A stretch of DNA of 64,000 nt from the NCBI GenBank assembly GCA_026874595.1, contig CM049315.1, positions 35,976,164-36,040,163 on the forward strand, read 5' to 3'. The notes below the pieces were generated by a model. That model was not told where the DNA came from and searched no databases. It worked only from the letters and a program-made list of their open reading frames with translations. The position numbers were made by a program, and so were the translations under genes. How positions within the stretch are numbered: position 1 is the stretch's first letter; every line of letters starts with the position of its first letter. Of the stretch, positions 26,301-39,004 are shown piece by piece. Source of the DNA: Sipunculus nudus (taxonomy: Eukaryota > Annelida > Sipuncula > Golfingiida > Sipunculidae).

Positions 26301-27951
26301 GTGAGAAAAATTCTACTTTATAGTAGGCCTATATTTACATTGTGTTCACATTTTATTCAGGTTCATGTATGCAAATTGACATATAAACACACTATAAAAA
26401 TTAAACAAAGACACAAGGATCCAAAGCTCAAGTGTGAAAATTTCCTCTTTGGTGACAATACAGCTATTTTGAAACAAGAATTGTGCCATTTCATGTTGGA
26501 TGAACGTTTTCCGATCAGGACATTTCGGATTTGGACAACCCGGACAAGGACGTATCGAACAGGCTTTTTGCATGAAAATGCTGTAAAGTTTCAAAACGTG
26601 TAAATGGGTACACATCTAGGTCAATCCACTAATATGTCTGCAAAAGCACTGAAAGAAATGTGTGAAGATAATTTTCTTCATATTTGCATAATGACAGGAA
26701 TAAAAGTTTGGCTGATGCCCACACTTTCATTTTTATAATGACTTGCACAAAGATGACAACATATCACATTACTACAAATGTAACTTTCAAACCAGCTCTT
26801 AGGACACAAACGCACATTAAATAGGCTAACCAAGATTGTAGATGGCGCAACCAAATTGGCTATGCTAACTTCGTCCAACATAAACAGGAATTACACATAT
26901 TGTCAGTATTCGTGTAGATATTATTTAGAAAAGGTATTAATAGACATCGGACTGAATAATGGATTCGCCATGGCTCCTTAGTCAACCGGTCAGTGCTATC
27001 TTTAGCAGTAGCTAGGTATGAACTATTTAATTAAAAATGGATGACAAGGTAAGGGAAGGATGTAGCCTGGCGCACAAGGAGTTGGACACCGGAGATGAAA
27101 GGTAATTGGTGCATTCGCCAACAATGCAAACAAAAAATATCAAGGTTTGTCCTCCCCTTCATTACCATCTCAGAACTGTCCCCCAATTCTGTTTTATGAT
27201 TGTAACGAGTCGGTTGTTGTTTAACACCTCCATAACTGTTGTTCTTGGATCACCTGATATGTATATATTCTTAAACCTAAGAATATTCCCTACAGCCTGG
27301 CGTATAAAAATTGTACGATTTCTTAAAAGTGGTTGATTTCATTTTTTAAGTTAAAAAACAGTGGTTTCACTTATTTACCTTTTAATCGACATTTCTCAGT
27401 CATTAATGGTTGGAAACATTCAATTTCCAACATACATTCATTTATTTATAAACATATGCACTAAAATGCATACATTAGGGCCTTTATATATTTAACAGGA
27501 AGCCGGTTTTTGATAAAAAATTTGAAAAACACTTCATGCGCATTTCAATCCTAAATGCCTTATTATATCATAATTTTGAAAGTAAGTAACCCAGATAAAA
27601 GTATGTAAATATACTAAATATGTCTTAGGGTCTACCAAAATTTTTACATAATTCATAGATATAGGTTTTTTAATTGGTTCATTTATGTTGGAATAATTTT
27701 TTTTAGTCAAATACCGGGAATCTATTAAAATATTGTAAAATCTGGATCAAAACAACCTTCATCATCCAGAAAACCAAAAGATGTCATATAATTACATGTA
27801 GAGGGAATTCTTAGCACTATGCACAATTAAGTTATTGTTTTGATTTTGACAAAAAAATATTAATTTTAATCTTGACCTAGGACGACTGAATTGCTTCAAA
27901 TCAATGAATATGTATTCAAAGGCCGGTTTGTAATAAAAAAAGTTCAGTTTG

Positions 27952-27953
<2 letters not shown>
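23342..27953. other. Intergenic, no gene recognised
   Basis: Short ORFs on both strands (23342-23572, 24088-24330, 25130-25342, 26301-26603, 27106-27336) show no family pattern and no splice context. A G-run (24717-24735) and a C-run (25713-25731) are homopolymers that may be misassembled. Confidence 0.5.
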
Positions 27954-28009
<56 letters not shown>

Positions 28010-28059
28010 AATAGAATATCTGTTTACATGACACAATTTACTTAATCGGTAAGTATTGG

Positions 28060-28184
28060 TTATAGCCCAATGAAATGTTATGCAAGCCTTGAGGTTTGCG
28101 AGGCTTGTGTCAACGGCTCGCCTGCCATGATTGACACAAGACAAGCAAATCTCATGGCTTGCATTAGATTTCATTGGGCTATAA
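28060..28184. mobile_element. 125-bp foldback (hairpin) element
   Basis: Two 54-base arms (28060-28113 and 28131-28184) are inverted copies with about 8 mismatches around a 17-base loop. The ends are TTATAGCCCAATGAAAT and its inverse. It sits just after a TA tract. A foldback MITE is most likely; a hairpin RNA precursor is possible. Confidence 0.8.
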
Positions 28185-29139
28185 CTGATTTGTCCCACAT
28201 GCTCCGCCTCCTTGGTTGAAGGTCCAGCGTGTCATTTTTTTTTTTTTTGGCAGCGCACCCGTTCTTTGCCATATTTGGAAAATCGCTATGCAACTTCACT
28301 TGCATGGTCACTTTTCATGACCCTGTGATGCAAGCAGATTTGAACATACAGTTAGAACCAAGGAAAATTCGCCGCATGTGGGACAATATTAGTTTTGCAT
28401 CACCCCCTGAGGACGTGCAAATACACTTTTACTTATGTCTGTTTACTCCAGGGGTATTTATACTCACATATACAAATCTGTTCACATGGCTCAGCTAGTA
28501 TACTTACATAAGTAAATTTACTCACATTTATATATATACAGGAGTAAATGTGTGCATGTGAATGGGGCTTAATTAGACTTGGCTGGTGGGTATTACATGT
28601 AAAAGGTAAAGTTGGACGTCAAAACTCCCGCAACACGTCTCCGCCAATCAGCAGTTCCATCCACGATGTGCGTTGTCAACACACATCATACTTAACGCAG
28701 ACACGCCCCCAGCAATGATTTCGTTGGAAAATTGACCTAAACAAATTCGCAGACAAGACGTCGCCTACCAGACATAGTTACTGTGGAGACCGTCATACAA
28801 GATCGGTTCTCAGGAGTCCATGCTACATAGAAATGAACATCAAAGAATGCAGGTGGCGCCTACTGATTGCCTAACTGATTTGGAATTTACACCAATTGAA
28901 ACATGTGTTCATCCTTACTGGGTTTCTCACGTTAATGGCTAAACATGATACTTCATAAAATTAATCAAACTTGAAAAAAAATTTGGTCATATTCCCCATA
29001 TCTTAATATACAAAGTCGTAGTACTCTTGTGACAATCATGCCATATCCAAAATGATGATCGTCCTCACCAAACACATAAAAAAAACATAGTGGGCAGTAT
29101 AAGCTATGGAATCACTAGACATGAAAGCATTGTGAGCCA

Positions 29140-30425
29140 GTGGATAGCTTTAGAAGTTCTGGACAATCTACTATACTGAGAATGGGCTCCTGGTGACAAC
29201 ATTCCAAAGATTCAACATCTTGTGACACCGTGGCCTTTGAGAAAACAAATCATAAAATTTATCCACAACAAGCAACTAGTTTGACATTAGAGTGTAACAA
29301 AGACCTTGCATAATGTACACAAACGCTTTTATTAGCCCGGTTACAAGCGGAACGTGATTCGTTGGTGTCAAAAGTGTAACGTTTTTGCCAATAGAAAGCC
29401 ATGCATGGGACCCAATGAGGCAACACTTCGTCAACGCCTAGTAGGAGAAAGGAAGGAGCGCCTGGCCACAGGCCTTCGTTTTCAGCAATAAACGGCTAAG
29501 AAAGCGTAAACACATTGGGTATGGTCGATAAAGAATCGTCCATACTCAATGTGTTTACGGTTTCTAAGCCATTTTAGCACTGGAAATGCGTGCCTATGCG
29601 CGTGGCCATAGACACTTCGGAATCGCTAAGGACCACCGGCAATGGAAGTCAGTTCATTTGTGTCCTTTTCGACTTTCACGAAAACAGAAAAGGCTTACGT
29701 GATTACGAACCACACGGTTCTATAATCACCGAACGACTAATGCATATGTTCATAATGGAACATGGAATCCACGGTATTTGCACAGTTACTAAGGACCAGA
29801 TCGTCAGTCGAAGCTCCTGAACCAACTATGCAAGTTACTGGAGATTAACAAAATAGGGATCTGCACCTATCGTCCCAAAAATGATGTCACAGTCGAACGA
29901 GAAAAGATGACCTTTCTACAGATGTTGCTTTGTTTCGTGAATGATTTTCAAGACAGCTGAGATGATCTATTGCCCCACATGATTCTCCTTATCGTGCGAT
30001 CTCCAACGACGTCACAAGATCTTTACCAGACCTAATGTTCCAGGGTAAGAAAATACCATACCTATCGACCTTTTACTGAGATAACCCCCGTACGACCAGG
30101 TACTCCAGTGTCCTCAGGTGTGTGTTAACTGGGTAAAGATGGCCATCCTGACAGAAATACCTTATGAAGGCGGCCGAACAGGAAAAAAACGTAACTACGA
30201 TGTCAATGCAATGTACCAGAAATTCCCAATTGGAAGTCGGGTGTGGCTCAAAGGGCAATCAGAAGCTATAGAATGAGTCTGGGCGGGTTGTATTTCGTAG
30301 CAGATAAGTGACTGAGGTTATCCTTCGAAATCAAGAGGCCCCTTAAAAGACTTGTAAAGTTGTCTATATGGACTTATTAAAGACCTACGTCGGAGACTCA
30401 CCACGTGAAATATTAATAGGAAATT
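29140..30425 (+). pseudogene. Decayed Ty3/gypsy integrase
   Basis: In order: the pre-integrase stretch (LVTPWPLRKQI, TKTLHNVHKRFY), zinc-binding CC part of an HHCC module (RWCQKCNV, near 29360), integrase core start (MRVAIDTSES, 29595 on; FICVLFDF), YRPKND near 29870, and the C-terminal signature VVYMDLLKTYVGD (30363 on). Many stops and frame changes interrupt it, including TAG near 29333 where the family has Trp. Gag, protease and reverse transcriptase were not seen upstream. It is a dead fragment. Confidence 0.85.
29494..29570. mobile_element. 77-bp hairpin inserted in the gypsy integrase
   Basis: Arms of 31 bases pair with three mismatches (GGCTAAGAAAGCGTAAACAC and on) around TCGATAAAGAATCGT, whose CGAT/ATCG also pair. 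It lies between the zinc module and the core of the integrase, where relatives have no such sequence. TTCAGCA (29481-29487) and TTTAGCA (29573-29579) flank it as a possible target duplication. Confidence 0.7.
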
Positions 30426-31193
30426 AAAGCGAAGAGAGTGAGTAACGAGATCTCCCGGTAGGTTCAGATTGCCCGGAGATCAGCGATGAGCACCAAGCTA
30501 AACCATGCGGAGAGGGTGACGTGGAATAAGGGGAGACCCGAACCAGGAGTAGGAGTAGTCTGGGTGATCGGAATGATGATGCTTCTTCAAAGGTTCCTGT
30601 ATGAAAATGGAAATGACATTGATCTTGACGCGGAGGCCAACGGGCCGATGAATTTAGATAGGCCTTGATTGTCATGTCAAGAGACCTGTGGATAGGCTAG
30701 AGTGTCCAACAGACATACAAATGGATGAAAATTATGAATAGGGATTCCAGATATAAAGCAATCAGACTCATACATTTGGTGAATTTGGCTCAAATGATAG
30801 AACCATCAAGAGCTGAATGCTTAAAATTCATAGGTTAACCCATGTTTGCTTAATTATCACAGACGGAGCTACTAAATTAGCAGAGATGAATGTTTAGCTA
30901 GGAATTTCAAGAAGTCGGAAATGTCAGCATTATGTTCATGTACTAAATTGCTCCGCGTTTCCTGTTCTGAACTGTGTTTTCTTAAACGCCAGACCTCCCA
31001 TATTTCTAGGGATATTTGTAGGTCAACGTTGCTCATCCATTGGTGATGATGCCAGGACTATGTTGTATTTCTCTATCGCATGATTAATCCAGACACCGTA
31101 ACCTGGACGCCAGTTACTTTTATTAAATAATAGATGATATTAAGCTTTTACTTTGTTCCCGCTTCATGCATCAACACCGGTCCTCGCTGGGCT

Positions 31194-31655
31194 GGTATCC
31201 GTCTTCCTGGCGACGGGAACATATGACTATAAAAGAGTTTTTAAGAAGACAAATTATTTAGGGGAAAACATTGGGCAGATCCAAGTTTGGAACCCATGTT
31301 GAAGGCGCACAAGTCCGGCGTTCCAACCGCTTTGCTAGAAAAGCAAGCCTCACTAGCGAGTTCGGTGCGCTTTTATGTCACCCCGTAACACACCCCTGTT
31401 TAAAGCGTTCTGCTATCAGAACAAGACTAACTATCCCAGGATTCAATTTTTGGTGAGCTTTTCCCTGGGCAACAATGTTTACCGTCATCCCGGACGAGCC
31501 CCCATTTTGTTACGAAGACACATTATTTAGGGGAAAACATTGGGCCGATCCCGGTTTCGAACCCAAGTTGGTGGCGCACAGGTTCGGCGTTCAAAACGCT
31601 TAGCTAGAAAAGCAAGCGAGACAGATCGGTGCGCTTTTATGTAACCCCGTAACAG
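31194..31655. repeat. Direct repeat, copy 1 (LTR-like, tRNA-like core)
   Basis: It matches 32032-32468 closely. Shared landmarks are GGTATCCGT..TTCCTGGCGACGGG, TATAAAAGAG (TATA-like), GACAAATTATTTA, and CGGACGAGCCCCCAT then TTGTTAC. On the minus strand 31553-31563 is a perfect pol III B box (GGTTCGAAACC) inside a tRNA-like stretch. The copies could be solo LTRs or SINE-containing repeats. No coding region lies between them. Confidence 0.6.
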
Positions 31656-32031
31656 AGTCTTCATCTTTTGATACTTCGACGGAGCGGGAACAACGTGTGA
31701 GCTTTATATGATCTATTATTTTAAAAAAGGAAGGCTAACACTGCAGGATATCAACGCCTACGTTCTCTTAATTGTTAACGCTGACATGGCATGTACTCGT
31801 TCTCTGACAATATCAGAATAAAAGACTAAAAAAATTTCTGGTGTAAAAACACTCCGGGTTTTCCCTGTTGCAAGAGTTAATAACCTTCCTTTACCTTCCA
31901 CCCCTCTTAAAAGCGTTCTGCTAATGTTTCACTTTTAAAACAGAGCTTTTAATGATTGATTAAATTTCTGGAGGATTCTTTGATATTTCTGTGTCTATGA
32001 TCAGGGAAATCTGATAATTTTTTTTTGCTGT

Positions 32032-32468
32032 GGTATCCGTGTTCCTGGCGACGGGAACATATGGCTACTATAAAAGAGTTGTTAAGAAGACAAATTATTT
32101 AGGGGAAAACACTGGGCAGATCCAAGTTAGGAACCCATGTTGGAGGCGCACAAGTCCGGCATTCCAATCGCTTCGCTAGAAAAGCAAGCTTCACTAGCGA
32201 GTTCGGTCCGCTTTTATGTCACCCCGTAAAAGCGTTCTGCTATCAGAACAAGACTAATTATCCCAGGATTCAATTTTTGGTGAGCTTTTCCCTGGGCAAC
32301 AATGTTTACCGTCATCCCGGACGAGCCCCCATATTGTTACAAGACAAATTATTTAAGGGAAGACATTGGGCCGATCCCAGTTTCGAACCCAAGTTGGTGG
32401 CGCACAAGTCCGGCTTCCAACCGTTTCGCTAGAAAAGCAAGCGAGACAGATCGGTGCGCTTTTATGTC
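32032..32468. repeat. Direct repeat, copy 2
   Basis: This is the partner of 31194-31655, offset about 838 bp. It lacks 13 bases after CACCCCGTAA found in copy 1 and has a weaker B box at 32389. The 376 bp between the copies show nothing recognisable. Confidence 0.6.
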
Positions 32469-33045
32469 CTAAAGCTTTCATATAGTCTCTTGGTGCATGT
32501 ATTCCAAGGTAAATTTTAAAAATGAGGCATAGCAAGCGTCCAGTGCAAGTACAAATAGCTTGCATGGATTGTTAAACAGTTTTTGGCCATCCACCATCAT
32601 GTTACAGAACAATCATAGGGTTTGGAGACTTCTCTTCTGCACACAAACAAAATAGAAAAGAGAGATAGTAAAACACATGAGATAAATGTGTAAGTATATA
32701 ATCCCTTTACTGTTTAGATATATTTTAGAAGTTTTCATAGTCTGACACTCTTTACATTTACATTACAGACAATATCTTGCTAAGCTTTTGTTCTTTCTTC
32801 ACAAAATTTCAACAAATACAACAAAACTAGTTTCTCTTTAGGTCAATAGGAACCTTTAGAACTGATAATAAATATACATAATTATATCAGATACATAAAT
32901 CTATATTTACAGTCAAGATCATTCTTGTTTTTCTTCTTTCTTTTCCATATGGGAATAACATATTACCATAACCGTGCACAGAGAAAAATGAACAAACATA
33001 ACATTTGCCAGTAGTTGACTGGTGTAAGTGTTAGCAGAATTTTAG

Positions 33046-33096
33046 GGGTGGGTGGGGGGGGGGGGGGCGGGGGGCCTTTGCGCCCCCCCCCCCCCA
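33046..33096. repeat. G-run/C-run hairpin
   Basis: A run of G (with single T and C breaks) is followed after CCTTTGCG by about 13 C. It can form a strong stem or, on the G side, a G-quadruplex. Assembly of the exact length is unreliable. Confidence 0.7.
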
Positions 33097-33437
33097 TGAA
33101 TACGCCCCTGCTTAGTAATTGATTTATGTCAACGATAACGCATTTGCTGAATGCAAAACGTTACCATGGATAATGCTTCTCATATCTGGTATTAAGTGTT
33201 TATGTATACAAGTAAGTATAATGAGGAAGCTGTAATCAAAGTTTTAAAATTTCACGATCACACAGTTGTTTAATTCGAAGTATGATGTTGACTTAACAAC
33301 CGAGTTGCGGGGGCCACCCTACGGTCGCCGTAGATTATGTGAGTGCAAACAACGTGTGATGAAAATCACATCGTGATCGTACGGTTTTGAAAACCCACGG
33401 CAAGCCGGCGGGTTATGAAATATGTACGGCGCCCGGT

Positions 33438-33446
33438 GTATATTTA
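33438..33446 (+). promoter_or_regulatory. TATA-like element upstream of the methyltransferase gene
   Basis: TATATTTAA lies about 150 bp before the ATG at 33587, a plausible distance for a promoter with a 5' UTR of about 110 bases. It follows a local GC-richer patch (33300-33430). Confidence 0.35.
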
Positions 33447-33586
33447 AGCTAGGCTACAGTGTCCTTGTCTTTGTAAGCATGTTAAACATACATATAGGTC
33501 AAATACTCAGTAACGTTACGCCAAGTGTGACTGGAATACGCGTATGTATGCTGCTTGTGTTGGTGTGGGTTTAGGTCTCTGTCAAG

Positions 33587-35365
33587 ATGACAGCTGCTGC
33601 AGTGTCAGACGAATATCACAAAGGCCTGTCATCATACAGGTCCAATAGCACTGATGCAGCAGCCATGAGCAAATGGTTTAAGGAGAAATTACCAGATCTG
33701 CTTTCGTCGACTGTTAGGGACGTGCAGCGAGACGAAACACTCAGAATCCTCGCTATAGCATCTGGATCAGGTAAGATTGTAAAACCTATAAAAAAATAAT
33801 TTATTTAGCTGTATTACAAGCTCACTTTATAGGCCAAATGGTGATTCCTGGTTTCGTGGATTGTGTTTTGGATCCTAGGGGCAACTGATGTCCCACTGGT
33901 AATTCAGGATTGGTCTTGTACTGTTGTAAGCAGTATCGACATTCACCACGTTACCAAACTGATTTTAAGAGGCCGAAGCGTAGTGAATGCAGTATCGAAA
34001 GTTTCTTTCACAGACACACGGTGGCGCTCCGCAACCCCATGTGAAGCCTGTGAAAGAGACTGCAGTATGGACCAAGACGACATCGCGTTGGGGAGGTTAC
34101 ATAGAAACTTTTCGGGGAAGGGTTTCGAAAAAAAATTAGTTGTGTTCTGATTCTAGTCCGATTCTAATACAATAATATTCATAATACAATGCAGTATGTC
34201 ACATATAGATCAAACGCCGGAAGCAAAGGATGTCCCTATATCATGATAAATTACTGCTTGACAGAATGCGAAAATGTCAAGAACAATTATGTTCGTAAAT
34301 TCCATTGGTTTCCCTGTTTGTTGCTTGTCTCGAGATAAACTGCAGTGTATTCGTTTACAACTCCAAATGAGTTTGTATCATGAAATGGAATTAATCTACA
34401 TTATCTTTGTGTATTTCAGGGCTTCCAGATGCTGAAATCCTTGAGCTCTTGCTAACTTTTATTCGGCCCATTCAATACACTGTCGTTGACCCGAATGAGT
34501 CAAGTGTGCAGATATTCAAGGACACGGTGACTAAAGCCCCTCAATTCAGAGACACTAACTTCAAATTCTACACACAGACTATACAGTCATTCCTGGACGG
34601 ACCGGACTGTAGCGGTCCCTACCACCTGATCCACATGATCGACGCTTTATGTTATATTGATGATGTGTTTGAGTTGGTCATAGAGACATGTGTCCGCTTG
34701 TTAACACCAGAAGGTATATTTTTCACCTATTTCCCTGGGGCAGGTGAGTACTCGGAAGTTAAATATTGACCATTAACCCATTAAATCCGTATTCGTCAAC
34801 AGGACAAGAATATTTAAATACAAAATACTATTGTGAATCTGGGTCCAAAACAAGGTATGTCAATGAAAATACCTTTACGTCAAATAAGCTGCAGCATTTA
34901 TAAACTAAGGGCCTGTCAGGCTGTCGTTTGATAGTGTAAATGTTTAATTATTTCTAGTTAAACACATGTATTCTCCTTTTTTTGCTTACGAGTATATGGC
35001 TTAATTCCTGTAAGTTAAGATATTTCATATATAGGTTTTGTAACACTTTTGCAATACTCCTATAACCTAAAGTACTCAAACTGCATTTGACAGATGTAGG
35101 CATGATTAAAGTATACAACAACAGCCAGGAAAGACTTTCTGGTCCGTCTCGGCAGATGTACCTGGTGGAAAACATGGAAAAAGTGTTAGCGGATCGGGGT
35201 ATCCCTTTCACAAGAGATGCATATGATGTTTACGTTGATATCGGTAAGCGATTGCATGGTTGTAACACTAAGTATAGACTGGATAGGGCAATGTTAATCC
35301 TAATACCTTATATCAATTAATCTTTTACATTAAGTTCATAGACACCAGTTAAGAGGTTAGGTATA

Positions 35366-35406
<41 letters not shown>

Positions 35407-35967
35407 GTAGTTTGCTTAATCTGTTGCCTTAGTCCATTCAACAAAGGGATATCTTTCAACAGAATATTGGTAAATGTTCCGTTTTAAAAGAAATCATGTA
35501 AGCGTGACATCCCCAAATGACATGTTGATGCCAACTGTAGTTTCCAGTCGGAAGGAAATTCCTATTTATAAGAATGTCATATAATCATCTTCAGTTCCCC
35601 AATTTATAGACCAAAATGTCTGAATAAGTAATCGCCAAAACTGGTATAAACGGTGTTTCTCTATGCAAGAATATCTCGAACAGCGATTGTCCATGAACAA
35701 GTTTTTAACACAACGCGATACAATTCGCCATATATAACATACAGCGTGATGTCCTTACATGTTGCAGGTGCTATATTTTCTGGAGCAAATGAGGAAGCAG
35801 ATGAGTTATTGGAAGTTTTGACAGAGGTAAAGGACGTCCGCACGAAGGCTCCGGCCCTGATACAGCCTCTTCTTGATGACATCAAACAGGAAATGATTAC
35901 AGTTGATGGTAAATTGTTCCTAAAAGATTTGTACTGTTTTTTCGTCATGCGGAAGCCAAAATCTTAG
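33587..35967 (+). CDS. Histamine N-methyltransferase-like SAM methyltransferase (4 exons, 285 residues)
   Basis: Exons: 33587-33770, 34420-34743, 35094-35243, 35768-35967. All introns are GT..AG and phase 1; the sum is 858 nt. It resembles HNMT, a cytosolic enzyme that transfers methyl from S-adenosylmethionine to the imidazole of histamine, and is close to its usual length of about 292. Landmarks: an N-terminal YHKGLSSYRS..MSKWFKEKLP, the glycine-rich SAM motif ILAIASGSG (split by intron 1), an acidic turn VVDPNESS, the HMIDALCYIDD segment, and a C-terminal block ADELLEVLTEV ending KLFLKDLYCFFVMRKP. The substrate in an invertebrate is not proven, since HNMT-like genes are often expanded there. 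The ORF at 33863-34150 lies in intron 1. Confidence 0.87.
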
Positions 35968-38900
35968 GAAGGAATTACAAGCTGGTCACACTTATGTTGG
36001 TGGACATAGTGGCTTCGATGTTTGCAATTCTTATAGTATTGCCTGTGCCTTTCCAATTGGTATATGCCATATTTAACTTATGCATATTGGTATTGTATAT
36101 ATTTGCTCTCCGACACATTTGTATTTCCGTAGCATGCGGGTCTCGTGCGGAGATAAGCATGAAATACCAAGCTTCATGTGCTCAAGAACTCTTAAGCCTC
36201 GGCAGTGTTTTAAAACGATGTTAGTTATAGTGTTACTATCAGACATGGCGAATGTTCAAATTGAGCATGAGACTCGGGCATTGTTACTGAACTTTCAAAT
36301 CATATTATTTTACTCAAACCATGAGCCTTAGCATTGGAGAAACCGAAAGTCCTTTCAGTCCTGATTTAGACTCGAAATATTTATAAATAAATATGTATAT
36401 AATTTGTAAAAGTATGGATTCATATTTTATTACGAAAATATAAAACAAAATGAAACAGGGCTTTTCATAGAATATTAAAGTAGCTTATATGTCCTAAATG
36501 AGTCGCCAGCAAATAAAATTAAACGCTTCTCTTCCATGACCTGTGTTTTGTATGCGACAAGGGAAGCATAGTAGAGTCTGGCATCTTTACCCGGAGCACA
36601 TGACAAAGCGTGTGAAAAGGATATGTTCTATTATAGAGAGTGTTCTGAATCATGGAAAGTCAGTATGCAGGGTATCAATTTATCATTTCCTCCCTGAGTC
36701 TTTACTGTATTATAAAAAAAGAAGGTATCAGTCTACCATACGCTGTTTTTTATATCAACCAGCAGACCAGGCTGTGAACTTATTAGAATAACCCCTGAAC
36801 CGCATGATTAAACATAATGCTAAGTTTAGGCAAGATACAGTTCAGATTGGCTGATAATGTTTTTCGAAACACAATAGTTTTCCATTTTGGCTACGCTGTT
36901 TCCACAGCGCATCTATATATCTATACACGTATATACTTTTGGAGGGCGGTTCTAAAAGTCTTCAAAGGCTATTTGTTACACAGTTATTTCTACAAATCAA
37001 TATTAACTGGAGTGGTTTTCAGCTGAGATATCACTTGCTATGATAAATTTATTACAAGCAAAATGATTTCTCTAACATCCTGGTTGAAGAAGACTCAACT
37101 CAAGCGATCCAGCAAGGCGGGATTACCAGACTCACGTGACTGTGTGTCAGGGGAGAACCCTGCAGTCTTCCAAGTGGCGAACGATCGCATCGATCAGCAA
37201 GTAACATCACAACCTGCCAAGCGCCGCCGGGATGATACCAAGATTTCGATGAAAACACTTGACGTTTGTGCATACAAAATAAATTTTGTATGTAAAAACA
37301 GTGTTGTTCAGTTTCTCAGTGCCCCATCTACATGACAAAGCATCGTCTATTCAATGCGCCATTACTCTTTACTTGTATCTAACAATAGTGTCCGCGTCTG
37401 ACGGTAAAAAAAGTAAATACACGGACATGTTTGGGGTGTTCGAAATAGATTTCCGTTACGTCGGAAAACATTCAATAACACAGGTTATTGAATACATTGT
37501 CCAAATGCTGGCCGAGCAGTTTTAACGTACTAGTCCCTATTGTATGTCAATGTAATAAACGAACAATGTCGCAAAACATGAATTCCAACGACAAATATAT
37601 CAGGAACACCAGCATCAGTCAGCGCCTAATGTATATACATATCGATTTTGTGCTGAATATGCAACTGATTTGAACATTTAACCTAGTTTCTGCGTTTGAG
37701 TTGAAGGACTATTTTAATAGGCTTTACCACTTCATTATCTGTGATTTTGATGACTGTTCATACGTTTTTCTATTCTAGTGATGTAAACAATCCTTGAATG
37801 TATATCCCAGTAGTAAAGGCGTGGGACAAAGGAGCAAATGTTTCCCCATAAAGAAACCCGCCTGTGCCTTAATGGCATAATGATGAAATCTCAGAGTTAT
37901 AACCTCCGAGATATATCTTTATTACACGATACACCGTATATTCCTAGTAAAACCTAAATTCCAGTAAGTATAATAATAACATGTTAAGAAATGAAAACTT
38001 ATCCTAATAAAATTTACAAATATTTCAAAACGAAGGTTGGCCCATACCAATTTACTGTAAAATTCCAATCTGGGCCCAAAGAGGTATCAGCCAAAGTAAA
38101 TCAGTAAATCAGAAACAGCAGTATGCACACATGGTACCTAGATTGTATTTGTTGTTCTAAGCTGTAAAAAAATAAGAATATTCAGATGTAAACAGAAATG
38201 TTTAAACACATTGCTAATCGTCGATTTTCTCATACGGATAACATTGAACATATAGCAAACGGATTTTAGACAATAAAAGATAGTACATCTGACAAAGCAC
38301 TCGCAAACACAGTTGCCTTTCAACTGTGATTGCACTTTCTGCCGTGTTCCTAAGCCACTTTAGACTAACCGGAGAAGGGCTCCAGTGCCAGGTTTGGTGA
38401 GATATACTTCTATTAGCAACTGTACCACTTGTAATTTGCCAAATTTATCCAGCTTTTTAAAAGTGTCCCACTGCAGTGCGTGCTCGTCTTTCACTCGCAT
38501 ATTTGTTATAATTGAATGGACAAATTAACTGACCATGCTGTTAACCAGATAATAGATATGAATCACTAAGAAATGGAAATAAAAATCTTTTTGGAAGAAG
38601 TAATTGAAGCATGTATTTTTTTCTACTTCTCATATAAATCATATAACGGAAGACGGTGAATATATTCATTTTTAAATTTATGTTGGTAAAAAGCCCCTTC
38701 TATTTCATGCCGGGAATTGTATCCACCCCTTCAATTGTACCAACAGTGTCTCGAAGATTTTTCCCAGAGATCCGTGTAGGTTGAAAGACTGGCATTAGGT
38801 ATGATTTGTAGCAACGAATGTTTACCAGACCGAAGTTTTTCAAGCAATATATCAAACGACAACGAATTTGAAATTCTTCAGGCGCTGCAAACTCCGATAT

Positions 38901-39004
38901 TTCTTTAATTTACCATACAGTGTAGGAAAATTATAGATATAATGCATTTCTTAACCCCTTTTTACAACGTTATCACTAATGTGTGTATCGTAAGTATGAA
39001 CTCT
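35968..39004. other. Intergenic, with one possible transposon-type ORF
   Basis: ORFs at 36543-36791 and 36817-37026 show no pattern. 37063-37335 (90 codons) reads LTSWLKKTQLK..ANDRIDQQ..AKRRRDD, a composition like the N-terminus of mobile-element proteins, but I cannot assign a family. A region of (A)/(T)-rich sequence follows with nothing recognised. Confidence 0.4.

Noticed and set aside
33863-34150. 95-codon ORF between HNMT-like exons 1 and 2
   Set aside because: It lies in an intron with consensus splice sites and shows no methyltransferase or other pattern.
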